The notes under the pieces: generated by a model
Told to the model about the DNA's origin: nothing
What the model saw: the letters and a program-made list of their open reading frames with translations, nothing else
Databases searched by the model: none
In this document: positions 1 to 5,065 of the stretch, one piece after another
Layout of the letters: each line of letters opens with the position of its first letter
Numbering within the stretch: position 1 is the first letter of the stretch
Made by a program: the position numbers and the translations under genes
Source: Clostridiales bacterium
GTDB taxonomy: Bacteria; Bacillota; Clostridia; Peptostreptococcales; T1SED10-28
Length of the DNA stretch: 5,332 bases
Direction: 5' to 3'
NCBI GenBank assembly: GCA_007134725.1
Contig: SLKF01000233.1
Span: 1 to 5,332 of the forward strand

Positions 1-1
1 A

Positions 2-184
2 AGTGACGACGGAGATTCTTTCGAAAACGAAGAAGGAATTGAAGAAGAAGGAATTGAAGAAGAAGGAACTGAAGATGGAATGGAAGAAGGAACTGAAGAA
101 GGAACTGAAGATGATGGATTTGAAGATGATGATGAAGAAGATCTTTATGAAGATGAAGATGAAGACGACGATCTTGATGATTAA
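2..184 (+). CDS. C-terminal end of a protein with an extremely acidic tail (5' truncated by window edge)
   Basis: The reading frame is open from position 2 and stops at TAA 182-184; the start lies outside the window. The 60 visible residues include 38 Asp/Glu and no Lys, Arg or His. The first half is built of short repeats of the type EEGIE/EEGTE; the end is almost pure Asp/Glu and finishes DLDD. Such tails are known on the delta subunit of RNA polymerase (RpoE) and on various other Firmicute proteins, but nothing visible here identifies the family, so I give no function. The DNA is purine-rich GAA/GGA/GAT repeat, so other frames also stay open; a Lys-rich reading one base over (3-200) is best explained as a shadow, because it needs a GTG start and the acidic frame needs none. 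The gene ends 51 nt before a strong terminator and converges on the histidine kinase gene. Confidence 0.7.
   Translation, partial: SDDGDSFENEEGIEEEGIEEEGTEDGMEEGTEEGTEDDGFEDDDEEDLYEDEDEDDDLDD
29..106 (+). repeat. In-frame 15-bp and 12-bp tandem repeats encoding the acidic tail
   Basis: Three 15-bp units occupy 29-43, 44-58 and 59-73 and encode EEGIE, EEGIE and EEGTE. The first two are identical and the third differs only at the Ile/Thr codon. After a short break, two identical 12-bp units (83-94 and 95-106) encode EEGT twice. All unit lengths are multiples of three, so gain or loss of a unit would change tail length without breaking the frame. Confidence 0.85.
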
Positions 185-201
185 TCCTCCTAATCTTTAA
201 C

Positions 202-233
202 AGATATAGCGAGTAAAAGATATAGCGAGTAAA
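202..233. repeat. Perfect 16-bp tandem duplication between stop codon and terminator
   Basis: The unit AGATATAGCGAGTAAA occurs at 202-217 and again, identical, at 218-233 with no spacer. The next three bases (AGA, 234-236) match the beginning of another unit. It lies in the 3' untranslated stretch between the acidic-tail gene and its terminator. It looks like a recent local duplication; no function can be assigned. Confidence 0.9.
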
Positions 234-235
234 AG

Positions 236-279
236 AAAGATGACCCTCTTGGAGAGTATCCAAGAGGGTCATCTTTTTT
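236..279. terminator. Bidirectional Rho-independent terminator between convergent genes
   Basis: Arms 236-252 and 260-276 are perfectly complementary over 17 bp, with a 7-nt loop (253-259). On the + strand the hairpin runs into six T's (274-279), a classic terminator for the acidic-tail gene. On the - strand the hairpin is followed by a T-rich stretch (complement of 228-240, interrupted by C's), so it can also stop transcription leaving the kinase gene, whose stop codon lies at 316-318. The arms are GC-rich in the middle and A/T at the base, typical of a shared terminator. Confidence 0.93.
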
Positions 280-315
280 AGTGCAGTTTTTAAGTTAAAT
301 TTTTTTAGCTTACCC

Positions 316-1926
316 TTAATTCTTCGGGCCCTCCACCACAATGTGAGCTCCCATTAAAAAGCCTTGGCCTCTGGGGTCCTGAAGATCCTTTTCCCTTTTG
401 TAGGGTTTGATCACCATCTCCCCTTCGAAGGCCCCTAAATTGTAACGATCCACCCGGGAACGGGCCTGAATTTCTTTTCTTCTAGCTTCCTTCCCTTCCT
501 GGGTTAAGGATAAAATGCTGATATCCCCGCCGTGGGCGTCCATAATATGCTTGCTGATGGTAAGGCCCAGTCCGAAGCCCGTGGTCCGTTTTCGACTTTT
601 ATCTCCTTTATAGAAGCGTTCGTACACAAAGGGAATTTCCTCAGGCCGTATTCCGGGACCGCTGTCGATGATCTCTATGGCGAAATTTTCTCCCCGATCC
701 ATCAACTCCACCCGAATGGCTCCTTCCTCCGGAGTAAATCGAATGGCGTTGTTCAACACATTGATTAACACCTGTTTCATACGGATTCGATCCACATAAC
801 CGTGGACCTCCGGCTGAAGTTCTTCAATCAGTTCAATCTGTTTTTTATCGACCTCAAAATTCAACTGCATCAGGACTTCCTTCACCAATTTCTCCAGATT
901 TACCCATTCTTTATTCAAATTCGAAACCTTTTTCTCAAAACTGGACAGCTCCAGCAGTTCATTGGTCAGCTTCCCCAGTCGTTTGGTCTCATCCAGAGCC
1001 ACTCCCAGGTACTTTTCCGCGTCTTTTTCTTCAATTACCCCGTCCAGAATCCCCTGAATGAAGTTTTGCACCGTGGTTATGGGGGTTTTTAACTCATGGG
1101 ACACATTGGCAATCAAATCCTTCCGGATTTCCTCCAGATTTCGGATTTTATAAGCCATGGAGTTGAGAGAAATGGCTAAATCACTGACTTCATCGTTGCC
1201 TTTTATAGGAATCTCCTGACCGTATTCCCCTTCGGAAATTTTTTGCGCCACGTTACGCATTTCCACCAAGGGGCGGGTAAAACGCTTCGAGAAGAAGTAC
1301 AACAAAAGGGTTACAGGTATGGTAACCCCGAAAAAGCTGAGCATAATAATCCGGTTGATCTGTTTCGTCAACAGTTGTACGTTGGCAATGGGACTGTAAA
1401 TCAAAATCTCGCCATATCTTCTTCCCTCTTCAGTCAGGGGTACGGCCACTGTTAACATCTGGATATATTCATCCTCTTCCTCTCCTTGAAACTGTGCCGT
1501 AAAATACTGCCGGACGGGATTTTCCATAGAGGGGGTGGGACGGTTGGTCTGAATGGGCAGTCTTCCGATGTTTCCGATGGCCACCATGTCGTCGGTATCA
1601 TCAAAGATGATGGAGATATCCACGTTTTCCGCTTGCTGCATGACATTTAAGGTCTCCATAAAATGATCCACACTGATGATGCCGTTCTCCAACTGATCGT
1701 ACATACGGCTTACCCTCAAGGCTTCCCGTTCCAGAACATTTCTTCGCTGTTCCAATATCTGTTGCTGCATAAATTGACTGGTAATATAGGCGATCAGAAA
1801 GAGACTGATAATCAGGATCAAAAAATAGGTCAGCATCATCTTTTGAAAGATGGATTTTCGAAACCCGTTTTCCGTCCAGAACTTCTCTTGAATCTTTTGA
1901 ATTACATTATCCAGTAACTTTTTCAC
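316..1926 (-). CDS. Membrane-bound sensor histidine kinase (HAMP-HisKA-HATPase), unusual C-terminus
   Basis: This 536-residue kinase is the sensor partner of the response regulator encoded just upstream. Order of parts: cytoplasmic N-terminus; membrane segment about 31-50; an external region about 51-190 that could be a PAS/Cache-like sensor; second membrane segment about 193-212; HAMP about 213-263; HisKA with phosphoacceptor H277 in SHELKTP; ATPase domain with N-box N389/N392/N393, G1 box DSGPG (421-425), F-box ERFYK (436-440) and G2 box GFGLGL (450-455). All catalytic boxes look intact. After HGGDIS (465-470), where family members usually finish within about 20 residues in a GxGTxF strand, this protein continues for 66 residues with a basic/mixed segment and ends in GQGFLMGAHIVVEG-like sequence. 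The start is GTG, inside the regulator's stop codon, with GAGGTG eight nt upstream. The signal sensed is unknown; it resembles the broad PhoR/ResE/BaeS-type class but I cannot name an orthologue. Confidence 0.95.
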   Translation of the reverse strand: MKKLLDNVIQKIQEKFWTENGFRKSIFQKMMLTYFLILIISLFLIAYITSQFMQQQILEQRRNVLEREALRVSRMYDQLENGIISVDHFMETLNVMQQAENVDISIIFDDTDDMVAIGNIGRLPIQTNRPTPSMENPVRQYFTAQFQGEEEDEYIQMLTVAVPLTEEGRRYGEILIYSPIANVQLLTKQINRIIMLSFFGVTIPVTLLLYFFSKRFTRPLVEMRNVAQKISEGEYGQEIPIKGNDEVSDLAISLNSMAYKIRNLEEIRKDLIANVSHELKTPITTVQNFIQGILDGVIEEKDAEKYLGVALDETKRLGKLTNELLELSSFEKKVSNLNKEWVNLEKLVKEVLMQLNFEVDKKQIELIEELQPEVHGYVDRIRMKQVLINVLNNAIRFTPEEGAIRVELMDRGENFAIEIIDSGPGIRPEEIPFVYERFYKGDKSRKRTTGFGLGLTISKHIMDAHGGDISILSLTQEGKEARRKEIQARSRVDRYNLGAFEGEMVIKPYKREKDLQDPRGQGFLMGAHIVVEGPKN

Positions 1927-1940
1927 TGCCTGTTCACCTC
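1923..1940 (-). promoter_or_regulatory. Ribosome binding site and GTGA stop/start overlap coupling regulator and kinase
   Basis: On the - strand GAGGTG (complement of 1935-1940) is followed after 8 nt by GTG (1924-1926), the kinase start. The regulator's TGA stop is 1923-1925, so the genes overlap by four bases (GTGA). The Shine-Dalgarno lies inside the last regulator codons. This fixes the GTG as the start and suggests translational coupling. Confidence 0.85.
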
Positions 1941-2630
1941 AAATTTATAGCCGATTCCCCAAACCGTGGCAATGCTCCAGGAAGCTTCTTCCTTAGGATT
2001 TAACCGCTGTCTCAGGCGTTTGATGTACAGGTCCACCACTCGGTCCTCCCCTTCAAAGTCCCATCCCCAAACGTTTTCAATGAGCTCATTTCTGGAGAAA
2101 ACCCGATTGGGATATTCCATTAGATATTTTAGTAGCTGGGCTTCCCTTCGGGGGATTTCTACGGTATCTCCATCAAGATAAACCTCAAAGGCTTCCTTAT
2201 TAAAGATCAACGTATCAAAGGCCAGGCGCCCGGATCCTACCCCTTTGCTTTCCTCCCGATCCAGCTTTCGTCTCCTGAGGTTGGCCTCCACCCGGGCTAT
2301 AAGCTCCCGTACATCAAAGGGTTTCGGAAGGTAATCATCGGCTCCGATTTCCAGTCCTTTGATTTTCTCCTCCTGCTCTCCCTTGGCTGTAAGCATAACG
2401 ATCGGTACGTTGCTGGTCTCCCGAACTTTTCGGCAGATTTCATACCCGTCCATACTGGGAAGCATTAAGTCCAAAATAATCAGATCATAGGCTTTTTCCA
2501 AAAAACCTTCGTAGCCCTTTTTTCCGTCGGCTTCCTTATCCACTTCATAACCTTCCTTTTTTAGATAAAGACTGACAATCTCCGAAATGTTGGGGTCGTC
2601 TTCGACGATTAAAATTCGCTTATTTTTCAT
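1923..2630 (-). CDS. OmpR/PhoB-family response regulator
   Basis: This 235-residue cytoplasmic transcription factor is of normal length for the family. The receiver domain (about 4-118) shows the acidic pocket E10-D11-D12, phosphoacceptor D54 in ILDLMLPSMDG, T81 in MLTAKG and K103 in the LPKPF motif. A charged linker (about 119-133) leads to a winged-helix DNA-binding domain (about 136-233), with the recognition-helix stretch RVVDLYIKRLRQRL at 197-210 and the wing signature VWGIGYKFE at 223-231. The start is ATG with GGAGGG five to six nt upstream (complement of 2635-2640). It is the first gene of an operon with the histidine kinase, which overlaps its stop codon by four bases and should phosphorylate D54. 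The leader region carries a candidate 11-bp-phased direct repeat, the type of site OmpR-family dimers bind, so autoregulation is possible. Target genes cannot be told from the window; the neighbouring surface-protein gene is a candidate by proximity only. Confidence 0.96.
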   Translation of the reverse strand: MKNKRILIVEDDPNISEIVSLYLKKEGYEVDKEADGKKGYEGFLEKAYDLIILDLMLPSMDGYEICRKVRETSNVPIVMLTAKGEQEEKIKGLEIGADDYLPKPFDVRELIARVEANLRRRKLDREESKGVGSGRLAFDTLIFNKEAFEVYLDGDTVEIPRREAQLLKYLMEYPNRVFSRNELIENVWGWDFEGEDRVVDLYIKRLRQRLNPKEEASWSIATVWGIGYKFEVNRQ

Positions 2631-2690
2631 TGGGCCCTCCTTATATAGGAACTTGATTGTTCTGTATTCAGGGGAATTTGTGCCCTGTTT

Positions 2691-2707
2691 TTAATCCATA
2701 CTTAATC
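2691..2707. promoter_or_regulatory. Direct repeat TTAATC-n5-TTAATC, candidate response-regulator box
   Basis: Two identical hexamers TTAATC (2691-2696 and 2702-2707) start exactly 11 bp apart, one helical turn. OmpR/PhoB-family regulators usually bind such tandem direct repeats as head-to-tail dimers. The site lies 60-80 bp before the regulator's start codon and downstream of both candidate -10 boxes, which would fit autorepression. The binding protein is inferred, not seen. Confidence 0.35.
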
Positions 2708-2710
2708 ATT

Positions 2711-2740
2711 ATTATAGTAGTAAGTTATGTCACTATTATA
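2711..2740 (-). promoter_or_regulatory. Candidate -10 elements for the two-component operon
   Basis: On the - strand TATAAT occurs twice: complement of 2735-2740 and of 2711-2716. Either would give a leader of about 70-100 nt before the regulator ATG. Neither has a good TTGACA-like hexamer 16-18 bp upstream, so the promoter may be weak or activator-dependent, or one copy may be chance in AT-rich DNA. The terminator at 2841-2866 just upstream makes a separate promoter in this stretch likely. Confidence 0.4.
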
Positions 2741-2762
2741 TCATATCTCGTAGGAGTGCAGT

Positions 2763-2771
2763 TTATCCACA
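2763..2771 (+). promoter_or_regulatory. Perfect consensus DnaA box TTATCCACA
   Basis: The 9-mer is identical to the bacterial DnaA-box consensus. It lies upstream of the two-component operon; its centre falls near -39 if the TATAAT at 2735-2740 is the active -10 element. I found no second box next to it, so this is not an origin. It may be a DnaA regulatory site or chance. Confidence 0.4.
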
Positions 2772-2840
2772 ATGTTGGTGATTCCCGGATGCATTTTACA
2801 GCGGAGTTCTAGCCCCGTATTGCCTTAACCCCTATCCTGA

Positions 2841-2866
2841 AAAAAACGCCGACAGGTTCGTCGGCG
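2841..2866 (-). terminator. Rho-independent terminator of the surface-protein gene
   Basis: Arms CGCCGAC (2847-2853) and GTCGGCG (2860-2866) pair perfectly over 7 GC-rich bp with a 6-nt loop. Read on the - strand the hairpin runs straight into six T's (complement of 2841-2846). It begins 22 nt after the TAA of the surface-protein gene (2889-2891) and separates it from the two-component operon downstream. Confidence 0.92.
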
Positions 2867-2888
2867 CTTCTAATTATGCTGCTATTGT

Positions 2889-4589
2889 TTAAGCCCCTTC
2901 ATTTTTATAGAACCAACGATGGGTAAAGTTACCTTGTTCATAGTTTCTAATCATTTCCAAATAGGGAAACCAGACGAAGTAGGTGCCGTCAGAATCCTGC
3001 CCTATGGGATTTTCTTCGATTCGGTTGTCCTGATACTGCTTAGGATACTCTTCCAAAGCAAAGTCCTCGTAAATAAGGTAGGCCTCGATGTCCTTCTCAT
3101 AGAACTCCGACATCTCCCGAATAATATATCCATATAAGGTCCTGATATCTTCCCGCTGACCGCTACGGATCAGTCCCCGAAGTTTTACCGAGTTCTCTTT
3201 GTTCAGGTAATATCGAAGCGTTAAGGCCTCTTCTTCGGAACCTCTGGTGATTTCAATCTTTTCAAACTTCACAATGGTATCCCCAACCTTAAATTGGCTG
3301 TGGTCTTTCATCAGGTATTCTTCATAGTCCTCAAAATCTTTGGTTTGCGATTTCGATGCGGTAACCTTTACGATTTCACTTTGGGCAGAGCGTATGCCCT
3401 CTACCACGGATCGGACCCGATAGTAATAGGTTTCCCCTTCTGTAAGGCCGGTGACTTTCAAGGAATAATCCTGGTCCCAGTACACTTTTAAGGGCCGGCC
3501 ATTTTCATCGTTGAAGGCATGGAAGGGTCCGTCTTTCGAGAGCCCTTCATACACGTGGTAATACTCCGCACCCTCTACAGGGTTCCAACCGATGGTGGCT
3601 TCCCCCTGGGATTCCTTAACAAACACTCCACTAGGTGCCGCAAGTTTGTTGCTGAATTGGTCATAGCTGTCCACCCATTTTCGGGTATTATTCCAAAGCG
3701 CTTTTATTTCCGTTGTAGTCATTTCTTTATTTGGGTCCAGTCTCTTGCTGTCTCTTCTCGGAAGAATTTCATAATAATCCATAAACCCCATGGCTTCGTA
3801 GGCCCAGTTTTCGATGTTTTCCACATCGTCCCCGGTCAGTTCAAAATCTCCCTTAGGATAGGGTCGGTCCAAGGCTCTAAGGGTCCGGTAAAAAGTATAG
3901 GCTCCCTCTTGACGGGTAATCCGCCGGTCCGGGTCAAACTTTCGGTTTTCTATATCCGGTATAATTTCCAGATTGTAGGCCTTTAACACCCAGGAATTTT
4001 TCGTATCCTCAAAGGTATCTTCCCAAGCGGCCACGGCTTGATTTCCCGATAACTGTTCATAGAACAGCACCGATAATTTCGCGAGATTTCGTCTAGTCAT
4101 CTTCCCCTCGGTATCCAGCAAAAATACCTCCAAGGTCCGGGAAAATCCTAACTCTCCCCAAACAATTTTTTCGTCTTCATCTTCATCGGATTTTTCTCCG
4201 TTCTTCTTTTCTTCTTCATCCTTAGTCTTCGAGTCGGTTGAGTCCCCTGAAGCCTTATTGTCTCCGGAATCCGAAGAATTTTGATGGGTTTCTTCGGTAT
4301 TATCCCTGGAGTCTTTTTCTTCCGGCTCTTCTGCTTCCGGCTCTTCTACTTCCTGATCCTTGCCATTTCTTCCGGATTCATTGTCCAACTCCGGTTCCAT
4401 GGGTTCGTTCTCCCCTTGATTTTTCCGATCCTCGGAATTGGATCCAACAACATCCTGCTCATCTTCCCAAATGATTTCAGTATCCTGCCGATTACTATCT
4501 CCCCGGTTTCTTATAAGGTTCAATGCCCCTGCGGGCACGATCATGAAAATCAACACCGCAAGGCCCAGAACCAACAACTTATTTTTCAT
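2889..4589 (-). CDS. Secreted surface protein: acidic linker, SLH-like region, fibronectin type III domain, unknown C-terminal region
   Basis: The 566-residue product is probably exported and held at the cell wall. Residues 1-22 form a signal peptide (KNK, hydrophobic core, then VPAGA with likely cleavage after A22); there is no lipobox Cys, and no Cys anywhere. Residues about 30-142 are a low-complexity linker rich in Glu, Asp, Asn and Ser. Residues about 148-310 resemble two to three degenerate SLH repeats: MTRRNLAKL at 164-172, LEIIPD (207-212) with FDPDRRITRQEGA (218-230), then NWAYEAM and ILPR..LDPNKEMTTTE (261-294). SLH repeats bind secondary cell-wall polymers. Residues about 317-411 are a fibronectin type III domain (IGWNPVEGAEYYHVY, then GLTEGETYYYRVRSV). 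Residues about 415-566 are rich in Tyr and charged residues and match nothing I recognise. ATG has GGAGG seven nt upstream (complement of 4597-4601). It is a single-gene unit with its own terminator, upstream of and co-oriented with the two-component genes. Function beyond surface attachment is unknown. Confidence 0.88.
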   Translation of the reverse strand: MKNKLLVLGLAVLIFMIVPAGALNLIRNRGDSNRQDTEIIWEDEQDVVGSNSEDRKNQGENEPMEPELDNESGRNGKDQEVEEPEAEEPEEKDSRDNTEETHQNSSDSGDNKASGDSTDSKTKDEEEKKNGEKSDEDEDEKIVWGELGFSRTLEVFLLDTEGKMTRRNLAKLSVLFYEQLSGNQAVAAWEDTFEDTKNSWVLKAYNLEIIPDIENRKFDPDRRITRQEGAYTFYRTLRALDRPYPKGDFELTGDDVENIENWAYEAMGFMDYYEILPRRDSKRLDPNKEMTTTEIKALWNNTRKWVDSYDQFSNKLAAPSGVFVKESQGEATIGWNPVEGAEYYHVYEGLSKDGPFHAFNDENGRPLKVYWDQDYSLKVTGLTEGETYYYRVRSVVEGIRSAQSEIVKVTASKSQTKDFEDYEEYLMKDHSQFKVGDTIVKFEKIEITRGSEEEALTLRYYLNKENSVKLRGLIRSGQREDIRTLYGYIIREMSEFYEKDIEAYLIYEDFALEEYPKQYQDNRIEENPIGQDSDGTYFVWFPYLEMIRNYEQGNFTHRWFYKNEGA

Positions 4590-4707
4590 AGAATCTCCTC
4601 CGTTTTCCCTTATAACCCTTTAGACGAACCATGCCCTTCATAGTTCCCGGAATTTCTGAATTTTTATGTTTATATCCTTTGTATGATGTTTTCAGTCCTT
4701 TTAATTG

Positions 4708-4713
4708 ATTATA
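4708..4713 (-). promoter_or_regulatory. Candidate -10 box for the surface-protein gene
   Basis: On the - strand this is a perfect TATAAT, directly preceded by TG. It lies about 118 bp upstream of the surface-protein ATG, which would give a leader of roughly 110 nt. No good -35 hexamer is found 16-18 bp upstream, so this is a weak call. Confidence 0.3.
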
Positions 4714-4776
4714 CAGTCGTTCTTATAATTAGGCACTCCTTCTTATTTTTCTTTTTGCAATATCTATATATTACCC

Positions 4777-4903
4777 ATTATTCATATCCTTAAAAGGAAA
4801 TGTTGGAATTTAAGCCTTAGGCCTCAGGGGGATTAACTTGCCCTGGGCCTTCTGCGTCTTTATGTCTGATGATTAAGCCCTCGGAACAATGGGTATGAAT
4901 AAT
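4777..4903. repeat. Inverted pair of TATGAATAAT decamers
   Basis: TATGAATAAT occurs on the + strand at 4894-4903 and on the - strand at 4777-4786, pointing towards each other across 107 bp. Each is next to a GGG run (GGG precedes the + copy at 4891-4893 and follows the - copy). In a divergent intergenic region this could be a pair of binding sites for one regulator, but AT-rich 10-mers also recur by chance. Confidence 0.35.
4819..4850 (+). other. GC-rich hairpin with one bulge in the divergent intergenic region
   Basis: Arms AGGCC-T-CAGGG (4819-4829) and CCCTGGGCCT (4841-4850) pair as 5 + 5 bp with one bulged T at 4824 and an 11-nt loop. It stands out as a GC-rich island in AT-rich DNA. No T-run follows directly on either strand, so it is not a standard terminator. 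It could be an RNA leader element or a protein site. Confidence 0.45.
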
Positions 4904-4909
4904 TTCAAG

Positions 4910-4929
4910 GTATTACCATAGAATAATAC
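4910..4929. repeat. Inverted repeat GTATTA-n8-TAATAC
   Basis: The 6-bp arms at 4910-4915 and 4924-4929 are perfectly complementary with an 8-bp spacer, giving a dyad centred about 140 bp before the flavoenzyme start. It could be an operator half-site pair; support is only the symmetry. Confidence 0.3.
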
Positions 4930-4960
4930 ATATTTAAAGTTACGTCAACCATTTTATTTT

Positions 4961-4989
4961 TTGCAATTAATCCCTATATTCATTGAAAT
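4961..4989 (+). promoter_or_regulatory. Candidate promoter of the CoA-disulfide-reductase-like gene
   Basis: A -35-like TTGCAA (4961-4966, four of six matches to TTGACA) is followed after 17 bp by TGAAAT (4984-4989, four of six matches to TATAAT). Spacing is ideal for the housekeeping sigma factor but both boxes are imperfect. The predicted leader is about 65 nt. A dyad overlaps the spacer and -10. Confidence 0.35.
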
Positions 4990-4993
4990 ATAG
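4974..4993. promoter_or_regulatory. Palindrome CTATATT-n6-AATATAG, candidate operator
   Basis: Perfect 7-bp arms at 4974-4980 and 4987-4993 are separated by CATTGA. The dyad covers the spacer and -10 of the candidate promoter for the flavoenzyme gene, the position expected for a repressor. It does not match the Rex, PerR or Fur consensus well, so I name no regulator. Confidence 0.45.
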
Positions 4994-5050
4994 AGGTTTT
5001 CGCTGTTTTCCATCGGAAGCCACGCCAAAAATCAGTACCAAGTCCTAGAA

Positions 5051-5065
5051 GGAGGTTAAATGATG
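5051..5065 (+). promoter_or_regulatory. Strong ribosome binding site with two adjacent ATG codons
   Basis: GGAGG (5051-5055) is 4 nt before the first ATG (5060-5062) and 7 nt before the second (5063-5065). The second has the better spacing, so translation may begin mainly at the second Met; the products differ by one residue. Confidence 0.8.

Larger units (their letters stand above)
4590..5059. other. 470-bp divergent intergenic region without a convincing gene
   Basis: This AT-rich region separates the surface-protein gene (-) from the flavoenzyme gene (+). I found several inverted repeats and promoter-like elements, listed separately, but no tRNA, no riboswitch consensus I recognise and no ORF with credible coding character. 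Short ORFs here (for example a 20-codon basic one at 4579-4641 on the - strand and 6-10 codon ones near 4800 and 4890 on the + strand) lack good ribosome binding sites. The length is more than two simple promoters need, so long leaders or several regulatory sites are plausible. Confidence 0.7.

Noticed and set aside
3..200. Lys/Glu-rich 65-codon reading frame on the + strand
   Set aside because: It is a frame-shifted reading of the GAA/GGA repeat DNA. The acidic frame is open from the edge, ends before the terminator and has natural composition for an acidic tail.
2669..2687. CAGGG-n9-CCCTG inverted repeat followed by T's on the + strand
   Set aside because: The stem is only 5 bp with a 9-nt loop, and there is no + strand transcript to terminate; probably chance, though it could be a minor protein site.
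3519..3986. 155-codon + strand ORF opposite the surface-protein gene
   Set aside because: It lies wholly inside a well-supported gene on the other strand, with no ribosome binding site or recognisable domain.
4579..4641. 20-codon basic leader ORF overlapping the start of the surface-protein gene (- strand)
   Set aside because: Its end overlaps the downstream start by 11 nt, which could suggest coupling, but it has no proper Shine-Dalgarno at its own start and the main gene has a strong one.
4281..4643. 120-codon hydrophobic + strand ORF
   Set aside because: Its hydrophobic look comes from reading the antisense of the Glu/Asp codons of the acidic linker and signal peptide as Phe/Leu/Pro.
2752..4740. 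AGGAGTGC 8-mer upstream of the regulator gene (2752-2759) and, inverted, upstream of the surface-protein gene (4733-4740)
   Set aside because: An 8-mer shared once in this length with opposite orientation relative to the genes is not strong evidence of a common site.
4801..5050. Possible riboswitch or T-box leader of the flavoenzyme gene
   Set aside because: No T-box AGGGTGG core, no SAM or other riboswitch consensus I recognise, and no terminator/antiterminator pair before the start codon.
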